A stretch of 64,000 bases of DNA, from NCBI GenBank assembly GCA_947359465.1, contig OX375881.1:123763967-123827966 (forward strand), given 5' to 3'. Positions 31,544 to 43,384 of this stretch are shown here, piece by piece (position 1 is the stretch's first letter; each line of letters opens with the position of its first letter). The stretch is from Metellina segmentata. Its lineage: Eukaryota; Arthropoda; Arachnida; Araneae; Tetragnathidae. The notes under the pieces are model-generated. The model searched no databases, was not told the origin of the DNA, and worked only from the letters and a program-made list of their open reading frames with translations. A program made the translations under genes and the position numbers.

Positions 31544-33329
31544 TCAGCCCATACCCGTCAGTGTAAATCTCCATCTCTGCACAATTTGGCTTCCTGCTGT
31601 CATAAGGAATAGATATGCGATCGGCTGGGTGAGTGAAAACATTCACCTTCTGCTCCATGTCATGTGGGAAAAAGACTTCCCCATTGATCTCCAACTCTCG
31701 TCCAGCCTTCAACAGGATGAATTGGCAAAAACGTAACCCAGCCCTTAAGTCAAGCGGCAAAGCACCAGCAAGCACCTGCATTGTCCGGGTGGCTACAGTC
31801 CTGTAGCACCTGGTCATTAAAACGAGAGCTTGACGCTGAATGCGCTCGAGAGTTTTGCCCATTAGCTTAGTGCTAAGGCGGTCTCCCCAAGCTCCTATAC
31901 CATATAGAACAGTCGGCTCTATGACTGTGTGGTATAGTTTTTTCAACAACCACGGACACTCAGTGTACAGTCTCCTCGCCACCCTCCTCAGGGTAAAGAC
32001 CAGATTATTGATCTTGGTACGCACCAGCCGGAAATGGGTTGTGAAGTTAAGGGAAAGATCCCATATGAGTCCCAAAATTTTGAGCTCCTTCACGTTCTCA
32101 ATTTCTACATTTTCACAGCAGAACTTGGGATCTGTTCTACCAACCCTTCGCCAAAGAAAGTAGGTTATCGCTTTAATCTTTGTCGGGTTGAACTTAAGTT
32201 TGTAAGAAAGCCCATGCTCAACAATCCTCCTGATATCAGCGTTCCCCCTCCTCTCGAGTTCTTTGGTGCTTCTCCCTTTGACCACAAGGACGAAATCATC
32301 CGCGTAAGCAATCATATCACCCCGTAAACCCTTGTTGGGCACGCCAATGAGGTCTAAAAAGCCGTCCGCCACTAGATTCCACAGGAGGGGACCACTGCAT
32401 GAACCCTGCGGGCAGCCCCTCTCCGTTGTCCTTTCTACCGTGCAACCATGCGACTTATAGGTGACTGTCCTTACACTGAGGAAGTTGTAAATCACTGAGT
32501 AGAGATTTACTGGACACTTGGCTTCCACCAGCCTTCCCAGCACTGAAGGCCACCAGACATTGTCAAAGGCGCCCTCGACGTCGATTGATATTAAACTGAG
32601 ATGTTTCTTCTCTTCACGACTCTTGGCAATGGCTTGCCGAACCTCGAAAAGGGCTGTATTGCACGATTTCCCGGCTCTAAAACCATGTTGGTTTTTGTGA
32701 AGCTTGCCATTAATGTGCAACCAGTGTTTCACACGATTAGCTATTAGCTTGTCATAAGCTTTTTCCAATGTGTTCAGTAGACAGATTGGTCGATAGGCTT
32801 TGGCATCGGCTACGTCACGATTGGGTTTAGAAATGAAAACTACACGGGCATTTTTCCAGGCCTTGGGTACGTAAACCAGTTTCAGACATTTTTTGAACAA
32901 GTCCAACGTGAATCTCGGATACTGGCGGTGGATCTCTTTAATCACTTCCCCGCAGATCTCGTCTGGGCCAGCCGCTTTCTTCTTTTTAATGGATCTCACG
33001 ACACCCGTGACCTCTAGGAGCGTGAATGGTCGATCCTTAATCGCATCTTCCCTGAGGTAGTTGTTAACAATTTCCCTCAAAGTTCTTTGGTCAGAAGATT
33101 CTCCGACAGAGTCGGATGGGAAGTGCGTGCGAAGAAGTAGTTCCATCGTTTCCGCGTGTGTCGCCGTCGTCGTGCCATCTTCTTTTCTGATACTGCCTAT
33201 CGGTTGGCGCCTCTTAACTTTGCCCGATGCCAAATTATAAGGTAATATGTATGGGTTGGATATATCAGCGTCAAGGCAGTACTTCACCCATGACGCTCTC
33301 TTTTTGCAAATGACTAGTCTTTTAAACAT
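31533..33329 (-). CDS. LINE reverse transcriptase (R1/Loa group)
   Basis: 598 codons without a stop. RT signatures in order: K-A-A-G-P-D-E-I-C (near 32960), A-Y-R-P-I-C-L-L-N (near 32790), H-G-F-R-A-G-K-S-C (near 32680), S-I-D-V-E-G-A-F-D (near 32580, catalytic Asp), G-C-P-Q-G-S-C-S-G (near 32400) and A-Y-A-D-D-F-V-L-V (near 32305, catalytic pair intact). The frame ends just inside RNase H (Y-T-D-G, near 31565). The N-terminus is formal: the frame is joined to the endonuclease through a frameshift near 33320. This is the best-preserved LINE enzyme in the window. Confidence 0.92.
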   Translation of the reverse strand: MFKRLVICKKRASWVKYCLDADISNPYILPYNLASGKVKRRQPIGSIRKEDGTTTATHAETMELLLRTHFPSDSVGESSDQRTLREIVNNYLREDAIKDRPFTLLEVTGVVRSIKKKKAAGPDEICGEVIKEIHRQYPRFTLDLFKKCLKLVYVPKAWKNARVVFISKPNRDVADAKAYRPICLLNTLEKAYDKLIANRVKHWLHINGKLHKNQHGFRAGKSCNTALFEVRQAIAKSREEKKHLSLISIDVEGAFDNVWWPSVLGRLVEAKCPVNLYSVIYNFLSVRTVTYKSHGCTVERTTERGCPQGSCSGPLLWNLVADGFLDLIGVPNKGLRGDMIAYADDFVLVVKGRSTKELERRGNADIRRIVEHGLSYKLKFNPTKIKAITYFLWRRVGRTDPKFCCENVEIENVKELKILGLIWDLSLNFTTHFRLVRTKINNLVFTLRRVARRLYTECPWLLKKLYHTVIEPTVLYGIGAWGDRLSTKLMGKTLERIQRQALVLMTRCYRTVATRTMQVLAGALPLDLRAGLRFCQFILLKAGRELEINGEVFFPHDMEQKVNVFTHPADRISIPYDSRKPNCAEMEIYTDGYGLNER

Positions 33330-34498
33330 TGCCTGTGACCTTCGAATTTGTATTTTCCAAGACTCGCGCTCGTCCCGGAGGCATTTTTTAGTCTTCGTCT
33401 AAGAGCTGCGTTCGTCTTCCGGGCAACCGTTAGCTCGTCGTCCCACCAGGGCTTTCTGTCTCTCCCAGAGAAGGGCACTCTGAGAAATTTTTCACTTGCC
33501 ATCAGAACTGAGTGGATCAAGTTCTCTAGGCATTTATCAAGCTCGTCTCTGTGGAAAATACTCGAGAGTTCGAGTATTCCCCTTAGGAAAGTCTTAGAGA
33601 GAGACTTGACCATCCTGGAGATTCTCCTAGGATGCCGTGAAAATTTGTTAGCCGTAATGAGACTTCGTTCCTGCTGGAGGTCAAACGAGATTAGTTCGTG
33701 ATCACTACTAGGTAAAGTGGTCACTTTCCAGTTTGTTACCTGGTCGAAGATTGCACTTGAGGCCATAGTTACGTCTATCCAGCTAGTTCCGCGGCCATTA
33801 TTGAAGGTGAGCGGTGAATCCGGGTCATTCAGGATACCAATGTCAAATTGACTAAGCAAAGCAACAAGGTTCTCTGAACTGGGAGTTCTGGGCTCTCCCT
33901 TATGCCACAATGGATGTTTAAGGTTCAAGTCGCCCCCGACTATTATCATCTTACTTTTGCACCTTGTAAACACCTCCGATAGTTCCGTTAAAAACGGATC
34001 AATTGGCGCGCGAGGCGGAAAATAGACTGAAATGACCACGATTTTCTCAGTTCCGTTCGAAAGCTCAGTAGCTACTATATTCTTGGTCACTAGGATATTA
34101 AAGACATCAATGTCATGATTGGCCACGGCGATCAGTGCCATGCCACCATTTGCATGTGAGCAGCGCCAGCTTAGGGGAAGACCTGCAAGCTTACCCCTGC
34201 TGAGGTACGGTTCAGACACTAGTAATACATCCGTACACTCATCAGTTGCCATTTTCGTGACAACGCCCATCACAGCTACCTCACGGTGTAGGTTCCACTG
34301 GAAAAAATTCCACTTGTGGCTCTGGTTTCTACCCTCAACGGCCTCGGCCTTCCCGTACTTTTGGGTCTCCTCTCTTTCTTCTGCTTCAGCTGGTCTGCTA
34401 ACAGTTGGGCCTCCAGCCACGGCCACGCACTCCGAAACAATGTCGCACAATCTCGGCTTTGGGGCACATAGAATCTTAGATCTTATGTTTGTAGCCAT
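33314..34498 (-). CDS. LINE endonuclease (ORF2 N-terminal part)
   Basis: 394 codons. After a ~60-residue charged lead, the APE-like endonuclease begins with F-F-Q-W-N-L-H-R (near 34310) and shows L-L-V-S-E-P-Y (Glu, near 34215), V-G-G-D-L-N-L-K-H-P-L-W (Asp/Asn, near 33930) and L-P-S-S-D-H-E-L (Asp/His, near 33700). It nicks target DNA to prime reverse transcription. The stop at 33314 lies past the start of the RT frame because of a one-base shift; originally both were one protein. Confidence 0.88.
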   Translation of the reverse strand: MATNIRSKILCAPKPRLCDIVSECVAVAGGPTVSRPAEAEEREETQKYGKAEAVEGRNQSHKWNFFQWNLHREVAVMGVVTKMATDECTDVLLVSEPYLSRGKLAGLPLSWRCSHANGGMALIAVANHDIDVFNILVTKNIVATELSNGTEKIVVISVYFPPRAPIDPFLTELSEVFTRCKSKMIIVGGDLNLKHPLWHKGEPRTPSSENLVALLSQFDIGILNDPDSPLTFNNGRGTSWIDVTMASSAIFDQVTNWKVTTLPSSDHELISFDLQQERSLITANKFSRHPRRISRMVKSLSKTFLRGILELSSIFHRDELDKCLENLIHSVLMASEKFLRVPFSGRDRKPWWDDELTVARKTNAALRRRLKNASGTSASLGKYKFEGHRQCLKD

Positions 34499-35777
34499 GA
34501 TAAGTAAAGTGGGGAAATTTTCCCAATCGTCCCATCATTCGGATGGTGTAATCCAGTCAGAGGCCGACTGAGGCACCTCCAACACGGCCAGGTTCCAGTC
34601 CGTAGTCACCTGCAACCCATGACTCGCACTCGTATGCCAGGCAAACGCGAGGCAGTCCTGTTCGTCACCAGCTCATATCTGAGGTTGTTGCCGTAAGGTT
34701 CCCCCGCCTCAGACGCCCCCATCTGATGCAGGGCTACGTGCGCGCATCTCACGAATTGCCCGCGCAGCCCCACACCTATCCGGGGAGATTTCCCAGCCAT
34801 TTCCTCAGACTCCACTGGCTTCTCCCTAACCGTCGGGACCAACGGGGCAGTTCTGTGAGTGCTGCCAACATGAGCCTTCATCTTTCGTCACCGTCAGTTC
34901 GGATAATTGTGCACCTCCAATGCCACTCATCCCGAAGGGGCGGATACTTACGCGTTACGCCCCAACAGTGGTCTGACATTTTGTCATTTAAGACAGGCAG
35001 CACACACTTCTATTTGCTGATAAGGATCCGTCGGAGTCCAGCTGTCTGACTGCAGAGGTCAGCAACTCCGGCAACCCTGGTGGGTTTTACCGGTTCTCCC
35101 GTCTCGCTCCAGCGGAGGAGAAGGGGCGTACCAAGGTACAAGGTTTAGGCATTCTTCCCTTCTTCGAACAAAGTTCTCAGTTGTGAAGCCTCTGTTCATC
35201 TGTGAGTTTCAGTTATCTTAGGTCAGGACGGCTTGGAAAGCGTTCCTTCTACCTTCAAGTATACCGATTTAAACCACAAAGTCGCCTAAAGGAGCCATAC
35301 GTAAACGAACAGGAGTTAGCTTGACTGACGTTAATCAGTCAATTACCAGACCGCACCACGGGGAGGTCCCTGCCGTTACTTGAGCGGGGGTACAAATGTG
35401 CCTCGGTGTATAATATGATTTGAAAAATTTCCAAGACCATGATTTTTTCCCCGAGGGTCAAATTTTTTCAAAGTCAAGAACATTTCTCGTGTCAGTATAT
35501 CCGCACTTGCATGAATCCCCCGCTCCGAAAGCCTTTTTTGGTCTTAGTCAAAATTTTCGAAATTTGGACAGCCGAATTTTCAGAATTTCTGGACTCGAAT
35601 TCTGGACAGAATTTCTGGACAAAATTTTCAAAATGTGGAATTTTCCGAAAATATCAAAAATTACCGGTTTTTCCAGAACTCCTATTAACGGTTTTATCCA
35701 AATCAACAAATGATTTCTCGGACTTTGCCAGATTTTCGATTTTTGGACTCTGCCTAAATATTGCTTTCCGCAGTCCT
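34499..35777 (-). other. 5' region of the R1/Loa-like LINE, ORF1 not recognised
   Basis: 34540-35240 is GC-richer with scattered short frames (such as 34881-34606 on the minus strand) but no zinc knuckle or RNA-binding domain that I can identify. 35400-35777 is AT-rich with T-runs. The right edge is set by the 11-bp duplication. Confidence 0.5.
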
Positions 35778-35788
35778 CCAGTCCTACC
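35778..35788. repeat. target-site duplication, right copy
   Basis: CCAGTCCTACC, identical to 29303-29313. Confidence 0.88.
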
Positions 35789-36728
35789 AGTCAAATTGTA
35801 AGGTAGTCACCACAAGCTTACCAAGGCGAATTCCTTGGTGGAATAAAAGTCTCTGTGGTCTTAAAAAGAACTGCAGAAGGCTCTTTAACAGAGCTAAAAA
35901 AGTAGCTGAATGGTCAAGATACAAAGAGGAACTCACCAATTATAACAAGGCCATAAGGAAACTTAATTAGGAGTCATGGAAAAACTGTGGCCAAGTGGAC
36001 AGTATGTCTAGTGCGGCTAAGCTGACTAAAGTACTGACCAAAAACAACCAGTGCCAATTGGGCTCCATTAGAAAGGACGATGGCACATTCACGGCACACG
36101 GTAGGAGAACCCTGATAGAAATACTTAGAGTGCACTTCTCCTATTCCAGAATCACAAACATCAATGATGAACTGACAGTTCAACTTATTCCCCTGCTACG
36201 TGGTGGGGAGGAGTACTGGGAACTGGCTAGAAGTATAATTACTCCAAAACGAATAGCATGGTAAATTAACTCATTCATGCCCTTCAAAACACCTGGTGTA
36301 GATGGCATTATACCTCCTCTACTACAACAAAATTATACCAGATGTACACCTGCTCATTATGCCACACTTATGCAGGATTTATAGATCTTGTGTGGTATAT
36401 GGGTACATGCCACATGCATGGAGAACCTGCAAGGTAATTTTTATACCAGGTAAAACATGCTACAGTGAAGCCAAAGCCTTCATACCTATTAGTCTGCCAT
36501 CATTTCTTCTTAAGACATTAGAGAAATTGATTGATAGATACATTAGGGACGAGTTTCTAAAATCCGAACCCCTATCGAGATTTCAACACGCCTACCAGCC
36601 TGGGAAATCTACAGAGACTGCTCTATACGATCTTGTTACGGTCTTTGATAGAGCAGTCAATGGAAAGGAAATTGCCTTGGCAGCCTTTTTGATATTGAGG
36701 GAGCCTTTGATAAGGTTCTAGTAAACGT

Positions 36729-37265
36729 AAGCCCCCAGGGGAATTCCTTCTTTAGGTTTGTACGGGCTTCACAACCCCGGGATACCTGAGTGATCTTCCC
36801 TCCCTTTCGTTCTGCTCCTCCTCTACTCCTTGCTTTTTTCTTTTTTCCTCCCTCATTGTGGTTGCTTCTTTGGAGGTGAGTGCTCCCTTTGAGAAGCCTT
36901 TCGCCGCTCTGTTGCTTTCAGCTCCTCTTGGGGATTATATCACCCACATGTTTGCCGTGTGTGGAGACCTGTATCTTCGTAAAAGGTGATCCTGGTGATT
37001 GAGGGACAACATAATGCCCCAATACATTGCTTCGGCTCCTGCTTCGGATAAACAGGGGGTGTACTTTGGTACCAGTACATTAATCGGCTGGTGGGAATAC
37101 CCTGCTTGGGCTAAGGACCTGCTCACCAACTAGCTCCTTAGGGCAGTCATAGAGGTGAGTTGGGTTCGTATAGTCCCTGGCTAGCACCGGTACAGGAACC
37201 TGTATCCCCTCGTTGGACTCCATGGTGTGTGGTGCCACCGGGAACTGAATATTTCTTTCTAAAAC
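36729..37265 (+). other. 5' untranslated region of the Jockey-like LINE
   Basis: GC- and pyrimidine-richer non-coding sequence starting where the Loa-like RT breaks off and ending at the first ORF1 ATG (near 37266). The exact 5' end is inferred from the loss of RT similarity. Confidence 0.45.
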
Positions 37266-38356
37266 ATGGAAAATCAAAATTCTTCTTCTCCTTCAGTGGA
37301 GCATTTATGTGACAAATATAATGAAAAAATATACCAGAAAAAAAATTCTTTATAATGAAGAGTAACCAGGGAAATTTAAGAAACTTATCCGCTATCTTGC
37401 TTCACAAAACAATGTTGGGAATGGTTGGAGAGACGAAAAATAAAAAAAACACTAGCAGAAGATGTACTCATAGAAGTATCAAATAAAACACAATCTTAAA
37501 ACATACAAAAAATCAAATCCGTTGGTCCAATAGAAGTAACTGTAAGACCCCATAAAACTTTAAATTCATCTCGAGGCGTAATTTCTGAATCCGATTTAGT
37601 TTATGACACCGAACAAGATATCTTAGAATCCCTGTCCAATCAATATGTAATTAATGTAAAAAGAATAACTATATCAAGAAATGACCAAATAATACCCACC
37701 AAACACTTAATAATAACCTTCAATACACCAAGCATACCAAAACACGTAAAAATAGCCTATATGAATTGCCCAGTTAGACCTTTTATTCCAAATCAGTCCG
37801 TTGTTTTAAATGCCAAAGATTCGGCCACTCTATCATGGCTTGCCTTGGCAAAGAGACTTGCGCAAAATGCTCTAGTGCAGAACACATGACCGATGTATGT
37901 ACTTCATCAAATCTTTGCTGTGTGAACTGCAAAGGTGACCATCCAGCTTTTGCCAAGTCTTGCCCTAAATTCCAAACAGAAAAAGAAATCCAAACAATTA
38001 AAGTTCAACAAAACATTTCATTTCCGGACGCCCGAAAAATTGTAAACGATCGTACCCCGAAACCTGGTATATCTTACTCTTCAATAGTTAAAAAAACCTT
38101 CAAAACTAACGGAACTCAAACCGATGTAACTATGTTTAAGCCATCTGACCAACATAAAACTTCAACGAACCAACCTAAAACGCCTTCTTTTTCGAAAGCA
38201 TCAGCTACAACCTCATCGAATACAAAAGTCATAAACCTACCAAATCGATCTACAAATACTTCTTTAAAAACAGCCATATCATCTGAACAAAATAACATTA
38301 AAATAGCAAAAAGTTATTCTCAAACATCTTTTCAGCCTGTCATTTCATCCACTTGA
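37266..38356 (+). pseudogene. Jockey-like LINE ORF1 (gag-like, zinc knuckles), broken
   Basis: An early Ser/Asn-rich start with stops, a middle part in another frame (37500-37800, V-G-P-I-E-V-T-V-R-P-H), and a well-kept end (37807-38356) with three CCHC-type knuckles: C-F-K-C-Q-R-F-G-H, C-A-K-C-S-S-A-E-H and C-C-V-N-C-K-G-D-H. The tail is Ser/Thr/Lys-rich. The F-x-C-x-x-x-G-H knuckles and the position before an APE-type endonuclease fit ORF1 of arthropod Jockey-clade LINEs. Confidence 0.72.
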
Positions 38357-38540
38357 TAACTAATCCTACAACCAGTGACCTCATTAATCTTTATAACACT
38401 GAAAGCGAGATTTCCTCTGTAGAGGATGAGGACTTGGACACTTCGCCACTCAAGCCCAAGAAGGGTCCGCGGCAAGACAAACATCGTCCTAGGACGAGAT
38501 ATCACAAGTGGTTTTTTCTTTTCTTTTATACTTTATTTTT

Positions 38541-38700
38541 ATGGCTTCCTTTCTTTCCTGGAACTGCCGGGGTTTTCGTAACAGACTTGATTATGTTAAA
38601 GACATCATAAACAAACATAAGCCAACTGCAATCGCACTCCAGGAGACCTATTTAAGAAGCAATGATTCCACCAACATTTACTATTAGAAAAGATTACGAT
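38541..38700 (+). pseudogene. Jockey-like ORF2 start (endonuclease N-terminus)
   Basis: ATG at 38541 opens S-W-N-C-R-G-F-R-N-R and reaches I-A-L-Q-E-T-Y-L (the Glu of the endonuclease), then shifts frame near 38665. Only this copy has the N-terminus, because the array repeat begins at the Q-E-T-Y-L codons (38640). It therefore marks unit A as the unit still attached to the original element. Confidence 0.75.
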
Positions 38701-41700
38701 GATGGCCAAACATGTGGAGGTGTTGCACTGCTTACCTCCCATGACTTGCCAGTCACTCAAATTAACCTCAAAACAAATCTCCAAACTGTTGCTGTAAGGC
38801 TTCACGTCAATATCTTAACTGCAATATGTAATTTATGCTTACCTCCTAAAACCCATATCACCACTTCTGAATTAAATAATTTAATCGATCAACTTCCGCA
38901 ACCATTCATTGTACTTTGTGACCTAAATGGCCATAATATTCTCTGGAACAATTCAGACATTAATCGTAGAGGCAAACAAATTGAAAAACTAATAACGGAC
39001 AATGATTTATGTATAATGAATAACGGCCAACCTACTTACTTTCACTTACCTTCACTTACTTACCATTCAATAGATCTGGCAATTTGCACTCCTTCAATTT
39101 TGCAGTTTTGGACTTTTTGTGTGGTTCCTTACCTTTACAATAGTGACCATTATCCTATAAAACTAAAATATGCAGGCCAATACTAACCCTCCTCTGTCAG
39201 CCAAACTAACTATATATTTGAAACTGCAAACTGGCCACTCTTTACTAGCCTCGCAGATATTTCTAACACAGTAGAAACTGGTGACATCGATGAAGTCACT
39301 TCAAGGATAACAGACATAATTATAGCTAGTGCTGACGCCTCAATTAAAAAAGTCAGAAATACGCCTAAAAAACAAAAGAACCCTTGGTGGAATGAGGAAT
39401 GTAGCGATGCGTATCGGAAGCAAAGGAAAGCCTGGAATATCTTCAATAGATATCCAACAAGAGAAAACTATATTATTTATAAAAAAACAAAAGCTGCCTT
39501 TCGAAAAATTCAACGACTTAGTAAGAGGGATTCTTGGATAAATTATGTCAATAGAGTATAAATAGTAAGACCACAAGTAAACAACTATGGAACAGGATTA
39601 AAAGAATTTCCGGTGTTTAACCCAATAGACAAATTCCTATTCTAGAACATAACAATCAAATACTATCGGCACCCAAATACATAGCAAGCACAATTGCTTC
39701 ATGCCTTTCCGAAATATCTAGCTCCAATAACTACACTGAAAGTTTAAAAAAAATTAAAGTTGCATCTGAAAAGACTAAAGTTAATTTTACTTCAAACTGC
39801 ATACTATCATATAATTGTGATTTTACTTTCTCCGAATTGACAAAGGCTTTATCCTTAGTTAACAAATCAACTCCTGGCCCAGATAATATTAGTTACATCA
39901 TGCTCAAACATTTATCAACTAGTTCTCTAAATAACCTCTTGAAATTTTACAGTATAATTTGGAACGAGCACACTTTTCCGCAGTCATGGAGGTATGCTAA
40001 TATAATACCCATACTTAAGCCGAATAAAGATCCCAAGAACCCTTCCAACTACCGTCCATTAGCCCTGACAAGCTGCTTATGCAAAATTTTAGAAAAGATG
40101 ATCAACGCGAGGTTAATTTATATTTTAGAAAAGGATGAATGTCTCTCTCCATTTCAAATTGGTTTCAGGAAAAATTGATCCACTATTGATAATCTTGACT
40201 GAAATCAGAAACGCATTTGTACAAAATAAACATCTCGTCTCGATTTTTTTCGATATCGAAAAAGCTTACGATCGAACATGGAGACATGGAATTTTAAAAG
40301 ATATTTTTAATTATGATATAAGAGGAAATCTGCCAATTTTTATTCAAATTTTTTTAGAAAAAAAGATATTTTAAAGTAAAGATTGGATCAATTTTTTCAG
40401 ATGTTTTTACTCAAGAGGAGGGAGTGCCACAAGGCAGTGTTTTAAGTGTTACTTTATTTATTTTAAAAATTAACAATATTGTTTCTCAATTGCCTCCTTC
40501 AGTTAACGGTCGTATTTACGTTGACGATCTGCCAATTTCATGCGCAGCTAAAGACATTCGTTTAATAGAGTAATATAACTTCAACAGGCCGTTAACAAAA
40601 TCACACATTGGACTAACGGAAATGGTTTCAGTTTCTCACCTTCCAAAACCGCGTGTGTTCATTTTTGTAAAAAAATGAAATCTTCACCTTGACCCTGAAA
40701 TATTTTTCAAAGATATTTTAATTAATGTTGTGGACAATATCAAATTTTTAGGTATCATATTTGACAAGAAGTTGACTTTTCAACCGCATATTTTAAATCT
40801 ACGCAAACGTTGCGAAAACGCTCTTAACATCTTACGAGTTTTATCAAAATTATCATGGGGATCCGATCGAGCTTGTCTTTTAAAAATATATAGAGCATTA
40901 TAATACGATCAAAATTACATTACGGCTGCGTGATGTATGGTTCAGCAAGAAAATCTGCTCTTCAAATCCTGAACATTATCCACCACACAGCTTTACGTTT
41001 ATGTTCTAGTGCCTTTAGGACTTCACCCGTAAGCAGCTTGTATGTAGAATCTTTTGATCCTCCCCTGGACTTAAGACGACAGTTGTTGTCCTTGGAATAT
41101 TATTTTAGATTAACCTCAACTCCTCATCACCCATTGCATACCTTTCATCACAGTCCATATTTAAAACGCCTTTATCAAGCAAAAACATCCTTCATCCCTA
41201 CATTCCACTTAAGAATGCTGGATTTAACGAACGGATCCCCTAAATTTCTTCACTTGATGTCTCCCAGAAAAAACTGTATTATTTCTCTCCTTGGTTTAAT
41301 CATGATTTTGAATTTCAAAACTCCTTCCAAGATTTTTATAAGGCAGATACTTCTGATATTATTTACAAACAACTCTTTCTAAAGCATTTAGAAAAATACT
41401 CTAATTGTATACATATTTATACGGACGGGACTAAAAAGGCAAACTATGTTGGAGCTGCGTTCACTATTAATGATTCCCTTCACAGTTTCAAACTTCATTA
41501 TTCATGTTCTGTTTTTACCGCTGAAATAATGGCCATCTATAAAGCACTAGAACATATATCCGATCATTGTCATAAAAATAAATCATTTTCACAGATTCAT
41601 TAAGTGAACAGTCATTAAAACATCCTGATCATGACAAGTCATCCCATTGTTTTAGAGTCACTGAAAATAATTTATCATCTTTCATCCAAAAATTTTAGCT

Positions 41701-41793
41701 TGGTATTTTGTTGGATTCCATCTCACGTTGGGATATCAAGAAATGAGATTATCGACAAAATCGCCAAATCGGCCGTAAATCATATTAGTTGCT
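38640..41793 (+). pseudogene. unit A: Jockey-like endonuclease, RT, RNase H (dead)
   Basis: Plus-strand pieces in order: endonuclease (38662-39186; V-L-C-D-L-N-G-H-N near 38918 and the end N-S-D-H-Y-P near 39140), linker (P-W-W-N-E-E-C near 39385), RT (P-G-P-D-N-I near 39873; N-Y-R-P-L-A-L-T near 40047; F-F-D-I-E-K-A-Y-D near 40250 with catalytic Asp; Y-V-D-D-L near 40520), and RNase H (Y-T-D-G-T-K near 41420; W-I-P-S-H-V-G-I near 41715). Stops and frameshifts occur throughout, e.g. TGA at 40676. Unit A alone has N-N instead of G-N near 38945 and an altered P-W-W-N context. Confidence 0.85.
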
Positions 41794-42545
41794 TGACAGT
41801 TCTTCCTTAGGCTGATTTCCTAATCCTCTGCCTTGTGGTCCTCCAAACAGTAACACTAGTCCATGAGCATATTTCACTTATTTATTTACAAATTTCTTGA
41901 CTATAGTATTTACAGGTATAATACATGGTCGGGAATAATACCCTTCGATCTCCAGCGCAAAACAAAACGTCCTGCTTCCTCGCTGGTCTTCGTGCAAGTC
42001 CTTTCTCTTTTAAACCCTCCCCAAACGGGTTCCTTTTCCAAAAACCCGAGGGGGACCCCCGTGGAGTTCGATTCTATGTCCATCGACCCGTCCCAAACCC
42101 GGTGAGGTTACGGGAAACTTCACACCTCCCCTCCGGTTTATAATTACGGGGCCACTTGGTCCCGAAATTGAAACCATAACAAAAAAATACAATGACGAAT
42201 ACCCCTCTCCTCGGGCAACGTCATCATTCCAAATCCAGATACCCAAAAAGGTGTATTGATGTTTGTGTCCCCAAGTCGGCAGGTATGCCTGAAATGAGTC
42301 TCTCATGCGTGAGCTCACAAACTTAAATTTTACAACTGTAATTATAACTTCTATGCTATCTTTGCACTTATGATAACAAAACAGTTTACTCAAAATACCA
42401 AAATGTTAATCCGTTTAATTAAAGAATACTAGCAATCCAAAACATATTCTTAAATACAGTTGTTTCGTGTAAACAAACCCAATAAATTGCTATATTATGG
42501 GATCCATTGATACAGTACAACATATCTTTAGTGATCATAAAATCA
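41794..42545 (-). other. unit A: 3' region of the integrase-first Gypsy, possible LTR
   Basis: Non-coding sequence downstream (minus strand) of pol, with a purine-rich CCGGAGGGGAGG stretch near 42125. An LTR may lie here but cannot be delimited, since its partner is absent. The outermost 72 bp (41794-41865) resemble 17018-17090 and the inverted copy at 19496-19570. Confidence 0.5.
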
Positions 42546-43327
42546 CTAGCATTGTTCTTCATACATTCTCGATAAAGCATCAGCATCGGCATTTAAAATA
42601 CCTGGCTTATGAGCTATCGATACGTTGTACCGAGGTAATGCCAATGCCCACCTCTGAAGTCTGGCGTTTTTGGGTACACCTTCCGTTAAATATTTCAATG
42701 GATTATGGTCAGTGTGCAACAGTATACTCTGACCATACGTCCAAGTGTCAAATTTTCCCAAAGCCCAAATTACCGCGTAAGCCTCTCTTTCAATTGCGCT
42801 CCATTTCATTTGCGCAGGTGTGAGCTTTTGGCTTGCGAATGTTATTGGTCTTGGGTAGCCTTTCTCATCTCCCTGAACCAGACAGGCTCCTATACCCGTT
42901 GCTGAGGCATCTGTGTGGATTTCAAACGGCTTATTAATATCCGGTGTAGACAGATATACCGCTTTACACAAAGCCTCTTTAAGTTTCTTAAACGCGTTGT
43001 CGGCGTCATCGGTCCATGGGATAACATTGGGGACTGGTTTCTTCGTTAACTCTGTTAGGGGTTTCGCTATTTCCGCATAGCGTGGCACATACTCCCTGTA
43101 GTAGTTCATGAGCCCTAACACTGACCGTAGTGCCTTTTTCGTTTTAGGCACGTTCAACTGCTGTATTGTCGCTATTTTCCCAGGATCTGGACCATGTTTC
43201 CCTGAACCCACCACGTGCCCCAAATACCTTACTTCTGCCTTCGCGAAGGAACACTTTTCCAAATTAGCCGCGAAGTTCAAAGACCTTAGAGTTTGGAGTA
43301 CTGCTTTTAGATGAGTCAAGTGGTCCT

Positions 43328-43384
<57 letters not shown>

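Larger units (their letters stand above)
29314..35777 (-). mobile_element. R1/Loa-group LINE inserted in the Loa-like LINE
   Basis: 6464 bp, inverted relative to its host. It ends (left edge) in a GGAA-type repeat tail (29314-29331 on the minus strand) and is bounded by an 11-bp duplication, the hallmark of target-primed reverse transcription. It encodes endonuclease, RT with intact Y-A-D-D, RNase H and a terminal CCHC motif. RNase H suggests the I/Loa side of the R1-Loa-I group; the exact clade is not resolved. Confidence 0.85.
28440..36728 (+). pseudogene. Loa-like LINE ORF2 (endonuclease and 5' half of RT), split and truncated
   Basis: The endonuclease (28440-29302) has T-L-I-Q-E-P-W (near 28545), C-D-A-N-A-Y-H-T-I-W-G-S (near 28855) and L-S-D-H-R (near 29108), the Glu, Asp/Asn and His of the APE-like nuclease. 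It stops at an insertion and resumes at 35778 with R-R-I-P-W-W-N-K-S-L and then RT (L-L-K-T-L-E-K-L near 36510; H-A-Y-Q-P-G-K-S-T-E-T-A-L near 36590; D-I-E-G-A-F-D-K-V near 36690). RT breaks off at about 36728, before the Y-x-D-D box, at the start of the Jockey-like element. Several stops and frameshifts, plus a microsatellite in the nuclease. Confidence 0.75.

Noticed and set aside
41863..42393. Several 70-127 codon frames in the Gypsy 3' region of each unit
   Set aside because: They occur on both strands over the same non-coding bases and match no domain; repetition comes from the array.
43330..43381. Long Cys-Val run as a metal-binding or designed domain
   Set aside because: It is the translation of a CA microsatellite whose length differs among units and mostly breaks the frame.
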